NCBI RefSeq assembly: GCF_030373225.1
Contig: NZ_JAUCZG010000005.1
Coordinates: 1 to 64,000 of the forward strand
From: Hydrogenophaga sp.
Lineage (GTDB): Bacteria > Pseudomonadota > Gammaproteobacteria > Burkholderiales > Burkholderiaceae_C
Direction of reading: 5' to 3'
DNA length: 64,000 nucleotides
In this document: positions 18,404 through 26,057 of the stretch, piece by piece
Layout of the letters: each line of letters starts with the position of its first letter
Position numbering within the stretch: position 1 is the first letter of the stretch
Notes under the pieces: generated by a model
The model's database searches: none
What the model saw: only the letters and a program-made list of their open reading frames with translations
What the model was told of the DNA's origin: nothing
Program-made: the position numbers and the translations under genes

Positions 18404-19165
18404 TCAGCGTCGACGGATGAGTTTGAGGGCGGGCATGGAGGCCGGTGTGCGCCCCAGCGCGTGCCCGGCCAGCACCTCGCGCAGGTTGCGCTGCGCCAGC
18501 CGCGAGTGCTCGCGCATGATGGCTTCGGCCCGTGCGCCCTCGCGGCGCTCGATGGCGTCGAGCACCTGGCGATGCTGGTCTTGTGCCACCACGAGCATGT
18601 CGCGCGCCTGCGGCGAATGGGCCTGCATCACCACAAAGCCCGAGGGCGAGGCAAACGGCAAACTGGCCACGCGCTCGAGCTGACGCGCAATGGTCGGGCT
18701 GTCGGCCAGTTCATGCACGAGGGTGTGGAACTGGCTGTTGAGCGCCACATAGGCGGCAAAGCCTTCTTCGTTCAGCGCAGACGCGGCGAGCACGGCGTCG
18801 ATGCGGTCGAGGCACTGTTTGGCCTCGGCCAGCACCACACCGGGTGCGCCACGCTCGGCGGCCAGCCTGGCCAGCAAGCCTTCCAGGGTGCCGCGCAGTT
18901 CGATGGCGTCGGCAATGTCGCGCTCGGAGAACGTCTGCACCACATAGCCGCCGTTGGGCAGCGCCTGCAGCAGACCTTCCTGTTCCAGCCGCATCAAGGC
19001 GGCGCGAATCGGCGTGCGGGACACCCCGAGGCGCTCCACGATGGCGAGCTCGGCAATGCGCGAGCCACCCGGCAGTTCGCCGGAGAGGATGAGTTCACGC
19101 ATTTGAAGCAGTGCGCGGACCTGGGCGCTTTCGAGAGGGGCTTCGGTGGTCATGGAAGCGCCCAT
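18404..19165 (-). CDS. GntR/FCD-family regulator, VanR-like
   Basis: A 253-residue regulator with an N-terminal winged helix (LRGEL-like LSGELPGGSRIAELAIVERL and RTPIRAALMRLEQEGLL) and a C-terminal FCD ligand domain with metal-binding Asp and His residues (ELRGTLEGLLARLAAE, LNSQFHTLVHE). The start at 19165 is chosen because its ATG overlaps the vanA stop (TGATG); MTTEAP at 19153 is an alternative. Its place inside the van operon makes it the probable vanillate-responsive repressor of vanA. Confidence 0.88.
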   Translation of the reverse strand: MGASMTTEAPLESAQVRALLQMRELILSGELPGGSRIAELAIVERLGVSRTPIRAALMRLEQEGLLQALPNGGYVVQTFSERDIADAIELRGTLEGLLARLAAERGAPGVVLAEAKQCLDRIDAVLAASALNEEGFAAYVALNSQFHTLVHELADSPTIARQLERVASLPFASPSGFVVMQAHSPQARDMLVVAQDQHRQVLDAIERREGARAEAIMREHSRLAQRNLREVLAGHALGRTPASMPALKLIRRR

Positions 19166-20289
19166 CAACCCACCCGGCGCGGATGCAGGGTGACCACCGA
19201 ATCGCCCCCCGGGGCGGGTCGCGCGGCGCGCGGCGGGGGAGCTTCCTTCTCCACCATGCGATCGATCAGGCGGCGCGCCCACATGGCGCCGGCATCGATG
19301 TTGAGGTTGTAGAACTTGTGGTCGGGGTGCTCGTCGATGGCCTTCTGCTGGGCTTCGAGCACCTGTTCGTCTTCACGGAAGATGGTGGCAACACCCTCGC
19401 GCAGCTGGTGGGTGAGTCGCTGTTCGCCCAGCGAGTAGTTGCGCGCAAAGGCCCAGAAATACAGGCAGGTGCCATCGGTCTCGGGGGTGATGGTGTTGAG
19501 CACATAACCGTTGACGCCCTGGCTGCGGTCGCCGCCGTCCTGCGGCAGGGCACCGCTGCCGGCGGGCGCCACGCCCACGTCGATGGCCACGGTGCACGGC
19601 GCCTCGAAGCGCACGATCTGCCAGCGGTCCACCGGGCCCCGGTAGCCGCGCGCGTCCTGGATCTGGCCGGCCCAGAAGGGTGGCGCCTCGATGTTGTCCA
19701 TCCAGCGCGTGACGGTGGCAAAACGCTCGCCGTGCGTGGCCACGAACGGCGCCTCGGCCACCGCGCGGTTGCCGATGCTGCTGCCGTGCACGAAGGTCTC
19801 GTGGGTCAGGTCCATCAGGTTGTCCACCACCAGGCGGTAGTCGCACTGCACGCGGATCATCTTGCCGTCGCCGGTCCAGTCGGGGTCGTCGTTCCAGTGC
19901 AGGTCGGGCACCAGCGCCGGGTCGGCCAGCGCCGGGTCGCCGGGCCAGACCCAGACAAAACGGTGCTTCTCCACCACCGGGTACGAACGCACACAGGCCG
20001 AGGGATTGAGCGTTTCCTGGCTCGGCATGTGGGTGCAGCGGCCTTCCGCGTTGTAGACCAGGCCGTGGTAGCCGCACACCACCTCGTCGCCCTCGATGCG
20101 ACCCATGGACAAGGGCAGCAGCCGGTGCCAGCAGGCGTCCTCCAGCGCGGCGGCCACGCCGGTGGTCTGGCGGTAGAGCACCAGTTTCTGCTGGCAGATG
20201 GTGCGCGCGAGCAGGCTGCGCCCGACCTCGACGTCGTAGGCGGCGGCGTACCAGGCGTTCAGCGGAAAGGCGGCTTTGTCGTTTTTCAT
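19165..20289 (-). CDS. vanA: Vanillate O-demethylase oxygenase subunit
   Basis: Rieske oxygenase of 374 residues that converts vanillate to protocatechuate plus formaldehyde. The Rieske cluster ligands are C53, H55, C72 and H75 (CWH...CGYH). The mononuclear iron site is DNLMDLTHETFVH, with H163 and H168. The family and the adjacent vanB support vanillate, although isovanillate or another methoxy-aromatic cannot be excluded. The last 20 or so residues (APPPRAARPAPGG) are low-complexity and encoded by repeat-like DNA at 19201-19245. Confidence 0.92.
   Translation of the reverse strand: MKNDKAAFPLNAWYAAAYDVEVGRSLLARTICQQKLVLYRQTTGVAAALEDACWHRLLPLSMGRIEGDEVVCGYHGLVYNAEGRCTHMPSQETLNPSACVRSYPVVEKHRFVWVWPGDPALADPALVPDLHWNDDPDWTGDGKMIRVQCDYRLVVDNLMDLTHETFVHGSSIGNRAVAEAPFVATHGERFATVTRWMDNIEAPPFWAGQIQDARGYRGPVDRWQIVRFEAPCTVAIDVGVAPAGSGALPQDGGDRSQGVNGYVLNTITPETDGTCLYFWAFARNYSLGEQRLTHQLREGVATIFREDEQVLEAQQKAIDEHPDHKFYNLNIDAGAMWARRLIDRMVEKEAPPPRAARPAPGGDSVVTLHPRRVG
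19201..19245. repeat. Two-hairpin repeat remnant inside vanA 3' end
   Basis: GCCCCCCGGGGCGGGTCGCG followed by CGGCGCGCGGCGGGGGAGC closely resembles the right half of the repeats at 9523-9593 and 18325-18396. Here it is translated as the VanA tail, a sign that the repeat invaded or extended the gene end. Confidence 0.6.
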
Positions 20290-20298
20290 GGATACGCA

Positions 20299-20370
20299 AT
20301 GTATACAGAAGTAGGAAAAATGCCAAGACTTTTTCAGTTTTTTGAGGGTTTTTGTCGATTCATGTATTCA
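20299..20370. promoter_or_regulatory. Candidate GntR operators between vanA and the MetE-like gene
   Basis: TGTATACA (20300-20307) is a perfect palindrome 11 bases before the vanA ATG. A near copy, TGTATTCA, lies at 20363-20370, 63 bases away or about six helical turns. FCD-type GntR regulators often bind such sites, so the van regulator may control both divergent genes. Confidence 0.5.
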
Positions 20371-20431
20371 ATCAGGTCGGCCTCAATGGCGGTAAAGTCG
20401 CTCACACCACCCACAACAACGAGGACGACCC

Positions 20432-21568
20432 ATGACAGCACGCAGCCACCCGCCCTTTCGCGCCGACCACGTCGGCAGCTTTCTGCGCCCGGGCTATCTG
20501 CTTGAAGCGCGTGACCAGTTCTTCAACCAGAAAAGCATCAGTGCCGAACAGCTGCGTCTGGTGGAGGACCGCGCCATCACCGAGATCGTGAAGTTCCAGG
20601 CCGACGTGGGCCTGCAGTCGATCACCGACGGCGAATTCCGCCGCACCTATTTCCACATCGACTTTCTCGAGCAGCTCGGCGGCGTGAAGACCGACATACC
20701 GGTCACCATCGTCAAGCCCGACGGCACCGAAGAACTGGCCCCGCCGGTGATCCGGGTGATCGACAAGGTGCGCCACACGAAAAACATCCAGCTGGCCGAC
20801 TTCCAGTACCTCAAGGCGCAGGTCGAAGCGCTGGGCCGCCCCGGCCTCACGCCGAAGGTGACCATTCCCTCGCCGACCATGCTGCACTTTCGCGGCGGAC
20901 GCGCCGGCATCAGCAAGACCGCCTACCCCGAGCTCGACCCGGTCTTCTACGACGACGTGGCCAAGGCCTACGGCGAAGAGCTGCAAAGCCTGGCCGATGC
21001 CGGCTGCACCTATGTGCAGATGGACGACACCAACATGGCCTACCTGTGCGACGAGCGCATGCGCGAAGCCGCCCGCAGCCGCGGCGACGACCCGAACGAA
21101 CTGCCGCACCGCTACGCACAGTTCATCAACAAGGTGGTGGACCACAAACCGGCCGGCATGACGCTGGCCATGCACCTGTGCCGCGGCAATTTCAAGAGCA
21201 CGCACGCCGCGGCCGGCAACTACGAGCCGGTGGCCGAAGCCCTGCTGTCCGAGATGAAGCTCGACGCCTTCTTCCTCGAATACGACGACGAGCGCTCGGG
21301 CGACTTCCGTCCGTTGCGCTTCCTCTCCAAGGACAAGATCGTGGTGCTGGGCCTGGTGACCACCAAGTTCGGCCAGCTGGAGACCAAGGACGCTCTCAAG
21401 CGCCGCATCGAAGAGGCGGCGAAGTACGCCCCGCTCGACCAGATGTGCCTTTCGCCGCAGTGCGGCTTCTCCAGCACCGTGCACGGCAACAACATCGCGA
21501 TGGAAGACCAGCGCAGGAAACTGGCGCTGGTGGTGGAAACCGCGAACGAGGTCTGGGGTTCTGCTTGA
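20432..21568 (+). CDS. MetE-like cobalamin-independent methyltransferase family protein
   Basis: A 378-residue protein resembling the C-terminal (catalytic) half of MetE. The zinc-site pattern H248, C250, E283, C344 matches H641, C643, E665, C726 of E. coli MetE, with the same 61-residue Glu-Cys spacing. RADHVGSFLRP and MDDTNMAYL are family motifs. The N-terminal folate-binding half is missing, so true methionine synthase activity is unlikely without a partner. It is divergent from vanA, which suggests a thiol or methyl-transfer role linked to methoxy-aromatics; this is inferred. Confidence 0.8.
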   Translation: MTARSHPPFRADHVGSFLRPGYLLEARDQFFNQKSISAEQLRLVEDRAITEIVKFQADVGLQSITDGEFRRTYFHIDFLEQLGGVKTDIPVTIVKPDGTEELAPPVIRVIDKVRHTKNIQLADFQYLKAQVEALGRPGLTPKVTIPSPTMLHFRGGRAGISKTAYPELDPVFYDDVAKAYGEELQSLADAGCTYVQMDDTNMAYLCDERMREAARSRGDDPNELPHRYAQFINKVVDHKPAGMTLAMHLCRGNFKSTHAAAGNYEPVAEALLSEMKLDAFFLEYDDERSGDFRPLRFLSKDKIVVLGLVTTKFGQLETKDALKRRIEEAAKYAPLDQMCLSPQCGFSSTVHGNNIAMEDQRRKLALVVETANEVWGSA

Positions 21569-22155
21569 AGGCCGCGCTGAAGTTCCACTTCGACTTCATC
21601 TCGCCCTTCGGCTACTTCGCCTCGCTGCGCATCGAAGACCTCGCGGCACGGCACGGGCGCACGGTGGAATGGCACCCCATGCTGCTGGGCGTGTCGGTGC
21701 TGAAGGTGATGGGTCTCAAGCCCTTGCTGGAGACACCGCTCAAGGGCCCGTACACCGAGCGCGATGTGTTGCGCTACGCGCGCGAGCACGGCGTGCCCAT
21801 GCAACGCCACCCCGCCGACCCGGTGATGAACCCGCTGGCCTGCGCGCGCGCCATGGCCTGGGTGAACCGGCACCAGCCGCAGCGCGCGGCCGACGTGGCG
21901 CACGCCATCTACCGCGCTCACTGGGGAGAAGGTCTCGACCTGTCCACGCCCGGGTCGCTCGCTGCCGTGCTGGGCGATGACATCGCCCGGGCCGCTGCCG
22001 GCGAAGAAGCCGCGGCCCTGCTGCGCGCCGAGGTGGACACCGCGCTGGCGGCCGGCGTGTTCGGCTCGCCCACCGTGCTGGTCGACGGCGAGCCTTTCTG
22101 GGGCATCGACAAGTTCGAACAGATGGACCGCTGGCTCACACAAGGCGGTTGGTGA
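21565..22155 (+). CDS. 2-hydroxychromene-2-carboxylate isomerase family protein
   Basis: A 196-residue DsbA/GST-kappa fold protein. The N-terminal FHFDFISPFGYFASLRIEDL and the C-terminal FGSPTVLVDGEPFWGIDKFE are the family signatures; such enzymes use glutathione. There is no ATG near the domain start. A TTG at 21565 overlaps the preceding TGA stop (TTGA), implying coupling to the MetE-like gene. NahD acts in naphthalene degradation, but no naphthalene genes are here, so the real substrate is unknown. Confidence 0.82.
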   Translation: MKAALKFHFDFISPFGYFASLRIEDLAARHGRTVEWHPMLLGVSVLKVMGLKPLLETPLKGPYTERDVLRYAREHGVPMQRHPADPVMNPLACARAMAWVNRHQPQRAADVAHAIYRAHWGEGLDLSTPGSLAAVLGDDIARAAAGEEAAALLRAEVDTALAAGVFGSPTVLVDGEPFWGIDKFEQMDRWLTQGGW

Positions 22156-22172
22156 GCCGCCGCGCCGCATCC

Positions 22173-24008
22173 TCAGTGAAAGCGGATGTCGACCGGCACC
22201 GCGATTGCCGCCAGTGCAAGCCCCAGCTGTTCAGCCAGTGCCGCGTCGGGCGCGCCTGACAGGCTGATCAGCGCGCGCTGGCGGCCGCCCTCGTCGCTGG
22301 CCTGCACCTGCACCGCGCGCTGCGGCGCCAGCGCCTGCGCGATCTCGCCCAGCCGGATCTCGATCGCACGCAGGCGCAGCGTGGGCTTGAACACCTTGCC
22401 GATGGCGGTCAGCGGCAAGGCATTCACCAGCACCACGCGTTTGGGGCAAGCCGGCCGCTCGTACACCTGCGGCGCCACCTCGCGCAGCAGCGTCTCGCTG
22501 TCCATCTCTGCGCCGGCGCGCAGCACCACAAAAGCCACCGGAACCTCACCCGCGTAGGCGTCGGGCTCGGCCACCACCGCGCACTGCAGCACGGCGGGAT
22601 GCGCCATGAAGGCGTCTTCCACCAGGCCGGGGTCGATGTTGTGCGAGCCGCGGATGATCACGTCCTTGGCGCGGCCGGTGATGTGGATGCGCCCGGCCTC
22701 GTCCAGATGCCCGAGGTCTCCGCTGACGATCCAGCCCTGCTCGAACAGGCCGGCGTTGCGTGTCGCATCCAGGTAGCCCGGGCTCATGTGCGGACCGCGC
22801 AGCACCAGCACGCCGGTCTCACCCGCGGCGCAGCGCTCATCGAGCCTGGCCTCGCCATCGCGCCAGGGCACCGCACGCACCTCGGTGAACGGCAGGCGCA
22901 GGCCGGCCGAACCGGGCGTGCGCGGACCCCGCAAGGGCTCGATGCTCACCAGCCCGGCGCACTCGGTCATGCCCAGGATGTTGCGCACGGGGATGCCGGT
23001 GGCGGCCTCGAAGCGCTGCGCCAGCTCGGCCGGCAGCGGCGAGCCGCCGGTGAAGGCGGCGCGCACCGTTGCGATGTTCGCGTTCAGCGGCACAGCCAGC
23101 AGGCTCGCCAGCACCGTGGGCACGCAGGCCAGGTGCGTCACGTGCTCGCGCTCGCAGAACTGCCAGTAGCTTTGCACGAAGCCGGTGTTGCGCATGCCGA
23201 CGAGGGTGGGCAAGACCTGGCGCGCACCGATGGCCAGCAGCGCCAGCCCGTAGACAAAGGCACCCGCCACGTGGAACAGCGGGAAGCCGTTGACCTCCAC
23301 CGCCTGCTCGTCCATGTCGTAGAAAGCATGCGCGAACCACGATGTGTGGGCCTCGTTGCGTGCGGTGTGTTGCGCCAGTTTGGGCGCGCCGGTGGTGCCC
23401 CCGGTGTGGAACAAGGCCACCACCCGCTCGGGGTCCAGGTCGGGCTCGAAGGTGAGCGTGTCGGGCTGATCGGCCATCAGGTCTTGCAGCGACGGCGTGC
23501 CGGGCACCGCCTCGCTGACCGCGATGGGCACCAGCGTGGTGGCGTGCAGTGCCTGCACCGCCAGCGCCGTCGACCACACCGCCAGTTCGGGGCTCGGCCC
23601 GAGGGCCACCAGAACCTTGGCACCCGAGGCCTGCAGCAGCGCGGCGATGTGCCCGGGCTGCAGCAGGAAATTGATCGGACACACGCGGCCCGCCAGCTGC
23701 GCACCCCAGAGCACGGCATGGGCCTCGGGCGTGTTGGGCGCGAGCATGGCCACGGTATCGGCCTCATGCACACCCAGTGCGCGGAACGCATTGGCCGCGC
23801 GGTGGATATGGGCCAGCAGTTCGCGGTAGCTCACACGCTGTGGCGGTGTCGCCAGGCCGGCGTCGGGCAGAAAGGTGAGGGCCTCGCGATCGGGGAAACG
23901 CGCGGCGGTGGCGCGGATGAGTTCGTACGGCGTGCGGTGCGGTGCCGTCGTTGCCAGCGGCGCGCGCTCCAGCACTTCAATGTCCGCGAGCGTCGCAAAG
24001 GCTTTCAT
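22173..24008 (-). CDS. Acyl-CoA synthetase (AMP-binding family)
   Basis: A 611-residue adenylate-forming enzyme that would activate a carboxylic acid to its CoA thioester. Motifs: phosphate loop LFHTGGTTGAPKLAQH near residue 205, NILGMTECAG, the SGDLGHLDEAGRIHITGRAKDVI block, and the C-terminal catalytic Lys in AIGKVFKP. The sequence is distinct from the feruloyl-CoA synthase at 26058, so it probably takes a different aromatic or fatty acid. It converges on the isomerase gene and precedes the amidohydrolase on its strand. Confidence 0.88.
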   Translation of the reverse strand: MKAFATLADIEVLERAPLATTAPHRTPYELIRATAARFPDREALTFLPDAGLATPPQRVSYRELLAHIHRAANAFRALGVHEADTVAMLAPNTPEAHAVLWGAQLAGRVCPINFLLQPGHIAALLQASGAKVLVALGPSPELAVWSTALAVQALHATTLVPIAVSEAVPGTPSLQDLMADQPDTLTFEPDLDPERVVALFHTGGTTGAPKLAQHTARNEAHTSWFAHAFYDMDEQAVEVNGFPLFHVAGAFVYGLALLAIGARQVLPTLVGMRNTGFVQSYWQFCEREHVTHLACVPTVLASLLAVPLNANIATVRAAFTGGSPLPAELAQRFEAATGIPVRNILGMTECAGLVSIEPLRGPRTPGSAGLRLPFTEVRAVPWRDGEARLDERCAAGETGVLVLRGPHMSPGYLDATRNAGLFEQGWIVSGDLGHLDEAGRIHITGRAKDVIIRGSHNIDPGLVEDAFMAHPAVLQCAVVAEPDAYAGEVPVAFVVLRAGAEMDSETLLREVAPQVYERPACPKRVVLVNALPLTAIGKVFKPTLRLRAIEIRLGEIAQALAPQRAVQVQASDEGGRQRALISLSGAPDAALAEQLGLALAAIAVPVDIRFH

Positions 24009-24041
24009 GCCAGCGCCGCCCGGCCGCCCGAAGGCGCTGGC
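24009..24041. repeat. Intergenic hairpin
   Basis: GCCAGCGCC (24009-24017) and GGCGCTGGC (24033-24041) are perfect inverted arms. A CCCCCT/GGGGGG pair follows. It lies between the amidohydrolase and acyl-CoA synthetase genes and resembles the GC-rich intergenic repeats seen elsewhere in the window. Confidence 0.6.
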
Positions 24042-24093
24042 GCTCCCCCTCGGGGGGCAGCGATACGTGAAACGATGAGCGTGGGGGCTGCTC

Positions 24094-24957
24094 TCACGAC
24101 AAGCCCAGAAGCCGCACCGCGTTGCCCTTCAGGATGCCGGGCATCACCTCGGGCTTGAAGCCTGCGACTTCGAAGTCCTTCATCCAGCGCTCGGGCGTGA
24201 TCAGCGGGAAGTCGCTGCCGAACAGGATGCGGTCCTTCAGCAGCGTGTTGGCGTACTGCACGAGTTGCTTGGGAAAGTACTTCGGGCTCCAGCCGCTGAG
24301 GTCGATCCACACATTGGGTTTGTGCGTGGCCACGCTGAGCGCCTCGTCCTGCCAGGGAAAACTGGGGTGCGCCATGACGATCTGCATGTCGGGAAAGTCG
24401 ATGGCCACATCGTCCAGGTGCATGGGGTTGCTGTACTCCAGCCGCAGTCCACCACCGCAGCGCATGCCCGAACCGATGCCGCTGTGCCCGGTGTGAAAGA
24501 TCGCAGGCAGCTTGTGCGCGTTGATCACCTCGTAGATCGGCCAGGCCATCTTGTCGTAGGGGTGGTAGCCCTGCACCGTGGGGTGGAACTTGAAACCCTT
24601 GACGCCCTCCTCCTGGATGAGACGCTCGGCCTCGCGCGCGCCCATCTTTCCCTTGTGCGGGTCGATGCTGGCAAACGCAATCATCATGTCGCTGTTCTCG
24701 CGCGCGGCCTGGGCGATCTCTTCGTTCGGGATGCGCCGGCGCCCCAGCTGCGACTCGCTGTCCACGGTGAACATGACCAGGCCGATCTTCTGCTCGCGGT
24801 AGTAAGTCACCGTCTCGGCGATGGTGGGCCGGCGGTTGCTGCCGAAGAACTTGTCGGCGGCGCGGTCGTACTCCTCGCCGTAGTTGTCGAAGGGGTTGCG
24901 GCAGCTCACCTCGGCGTGGGTGTGGATGTCGATGGCGATGAGGTTCTTGTGGTCCAT
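24094..24957 (-). CDS. Amidohydrolase-family protein
   Basis: A 287-residue metal-dependent hydrolase or decarboxylase (PF04909). The start at 24957 (MDHKNLIAIDIHTHAEV) places the HxH motif at residues 12-14. Other metal or active-site segments are GFKFHPTVQGY, FHTGHSG, VMAHPSFPW and LFGSDFPL. Related proteins include decarboxylases and a hydrolase proposed to cleave aryl-beta-ketoacyl-CoA in phenylpropanoid breakdown. It is divergent from the ferulate operon, so a side role there is plausible but unproven. Confidence 0.85.
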   Translation of the reverse strand: MDHKNLIAIDIHTHAEVSCRNPFDNYGEEYDRAADKFFGSNRRPTIAETVTYYREQKIGLVMFTVDSESQLGRRRIPNEEIAQAARENSDMMIAFASIDPHKGKMGAREAERLIQEEGVKGFKFHPTVQGYHPYDKMAWPIYEVINAHKLPAIFHTGHSGIGSGMRCGGGLRLEYSNPMHLDDVAIDFPDMQIVMAHPSFPWQDEALSVATHKPNVWIDLSGWSPKYFPKQLVQYANTLLKDRILFGSDFPLITPERWMKDFEVAGFKPEVMPGILKGNAVRLLGLS

Positions 24958-25038
24958 GTGTGTCTCTCTCGAAGCGGTTGGGTGGGGAGTCAGACCTAGG
25001 GAAAACACGGGGGCCGGTCGGACGGGTTTGGCTTGTTT

Positions 25039-25057
25039 TGGTTATTGTTTATAACCA
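25039..25057. promoter_or_regulatory. Candidate MarR operator upstream of the ferulate operon
   Basis: TGGTTAT (25039-25045) and ATAACCA (25051-25057) form a perfect 7-base inverted repeat around TGTTT, 60 bases before the enoyl-CoA hydratase start. A 19-base palindrome in an AT-rich promoter gap is the usual form of a MarR site, and a MarR gene ends this operon at 33157-33717. Confidence 0.6.
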
Positions 25058-25116
25058 TAATCAAGGTGCAGTTCAAGCGCAAAAACCCCGAACAAACGGC
25101 CAAAGCCGACACCCAC

Positions 25117-25905
25117 ATGCCCATTCATTCCACCGACATCAGCCTGAGCCTGCAGGGTGCATCGAGCGAGATCGCCGTCATCACGCTCAACCGACCGGCC
25201 AAGCGCAACGCGCTCAACGACGGCCTGATCCTGGCGATCCGCGACATGTTCCAGGCCATGCCGCACGGTGTGCGCGCCGCCGTCATCCACGGCAGCGGCG
25301 ACCACTTCTGCGCCGGCCTGGACCTGTCCGAACTCAGCGAACGCGACGCCGGCCAGGGCCTGCACCATTCACGCATGTGGCACAGCGCGCTGGAGTGCGT
25401 GCAATACGGCCCGGTGCCGGTGGTGGCGGCCCTGCACGGTGCGGTGGTGGGCGGTGGGCTGGAACTGGCCAGCACCTGCCACATCCGCGTGGCCGACGAG
25501 TCGGCCTTCTTCGCGCTGCCCGAGGGCTCGCGCGGCATCTTCGTGGGCGGCGGCGGCTCGGTGCGCATTCCGCGCCTCATCGGCGCGGCCCGCATGGCCG
25601 ACATGATGTTCACCGGCCGCGTCTACAAGGCACCCGAGGCCGAACGCATCGGCCTCACCCAGTACCTGGTGCCGCAAGGCGCGGCGCTGGAAAAGGCCAT
25701 GGAACTGGCCGCACGCATCGCGCAAAACGCACCGCTGACCAACTACGCGCTGATGCACGCACTGCCGCGCATCGCCGAACAGCCAGCCGACCAGGGCTAC
25801 CTCACCGAAGCCATGATGGCCGCCATCGCGCAGAGCGATCCCGAAGCGAAAACCCGCGTGCGCGCCTTCCTGGAAGGCCGCGCAGCGAAAGTGAAAGGCG
25901 ACTGA
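25117..25905 (+). CDS. Enoyl-CoA hydratase (crotonase), first gene of ferulate operon
   Basis: A 262-residue crotonase starting MPIHSTD (25117). The oxyanion-hole segment is HFCAGLDLSEL. Both general acid/base glutamates of true hydratases are present, E116 in GGGLELA and E136 in LPEG, with the same 20-residue spacing as E144 and E164 of rat enoyl-CoA hydratase. Feruloyl-CoA hydratase-lyases lack the first one. It should hydrate feruloyl-CoA without cleaving it, feeding the dehydrogenase and thiolase downstream. No strong ribosome site is seen. Confidence 0.88.
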   Translation: MPIHSTDISLSLQGASSEIAVITLNRPAKRNALNDGLILAIRDMFQAMPHGVRAAVIHGSGDHFCAGLDLSELSERDAGQGLHHSRMWHSALECVQYGPVPVVAALHGAVVGGGLELASTCHIRVADESAFFALPEGSRGIFVGGGGSVRIPRLIGAARMADMMFTGRVYKAPEAERIGLTQYLVPQGAALEKAMELAARIAQNAPLTNYALMHALPRIAEQPADQGYLTEAMMAAIAQSDPEAKTRVRAFLEGRAAKVKGD

Positions 25906-25910
25906 CGTCG

Positions 25911-25988
25911 CTCCCCCCGCGCCGCCTTCGGCGTCACCCCCCTGAGGGGGGCGATGCCTGCGGCCTGGCGAAGCCAGTTCCGCGGCAT
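25911..25988. repeat. Two-hairpin intergenic repeat, inverted orientation
   Basis: Reverse-complement member of the family at 9523-9593: CCCCCCGCGCCGCC, CCCCCCTGAGGGGGG, CCTGCGGCCTGGCGAAGCCA, GTTCCGCGG. It lies between the enoyl-CoA hydratase and feruloyl-CoA synthase genes. Confidence 0.75.
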
Positions 25989-26057
25989 CTCTGGAAGCAG
26001 GCACGTGCGCCGATGAAGCCGGATTTTCGAACCGATCACGACAACAGCAGAGACAAC

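Noticed and set aside
20432-21568. MetE-like gene as a full methionine synthase
   Set aside because: Only the catalytic half is present (378 residues against about 750) and there is no methionine gene or leader element nearby.
25117-25905. Crotonase as a vanillin-forming feruloyl-CoA hydratase-lyase
   Set aside because: It keeps both hydratase glutamates, and a vanillin dehydrogenase is absent while thiolase and dehydrogenase genes follow.
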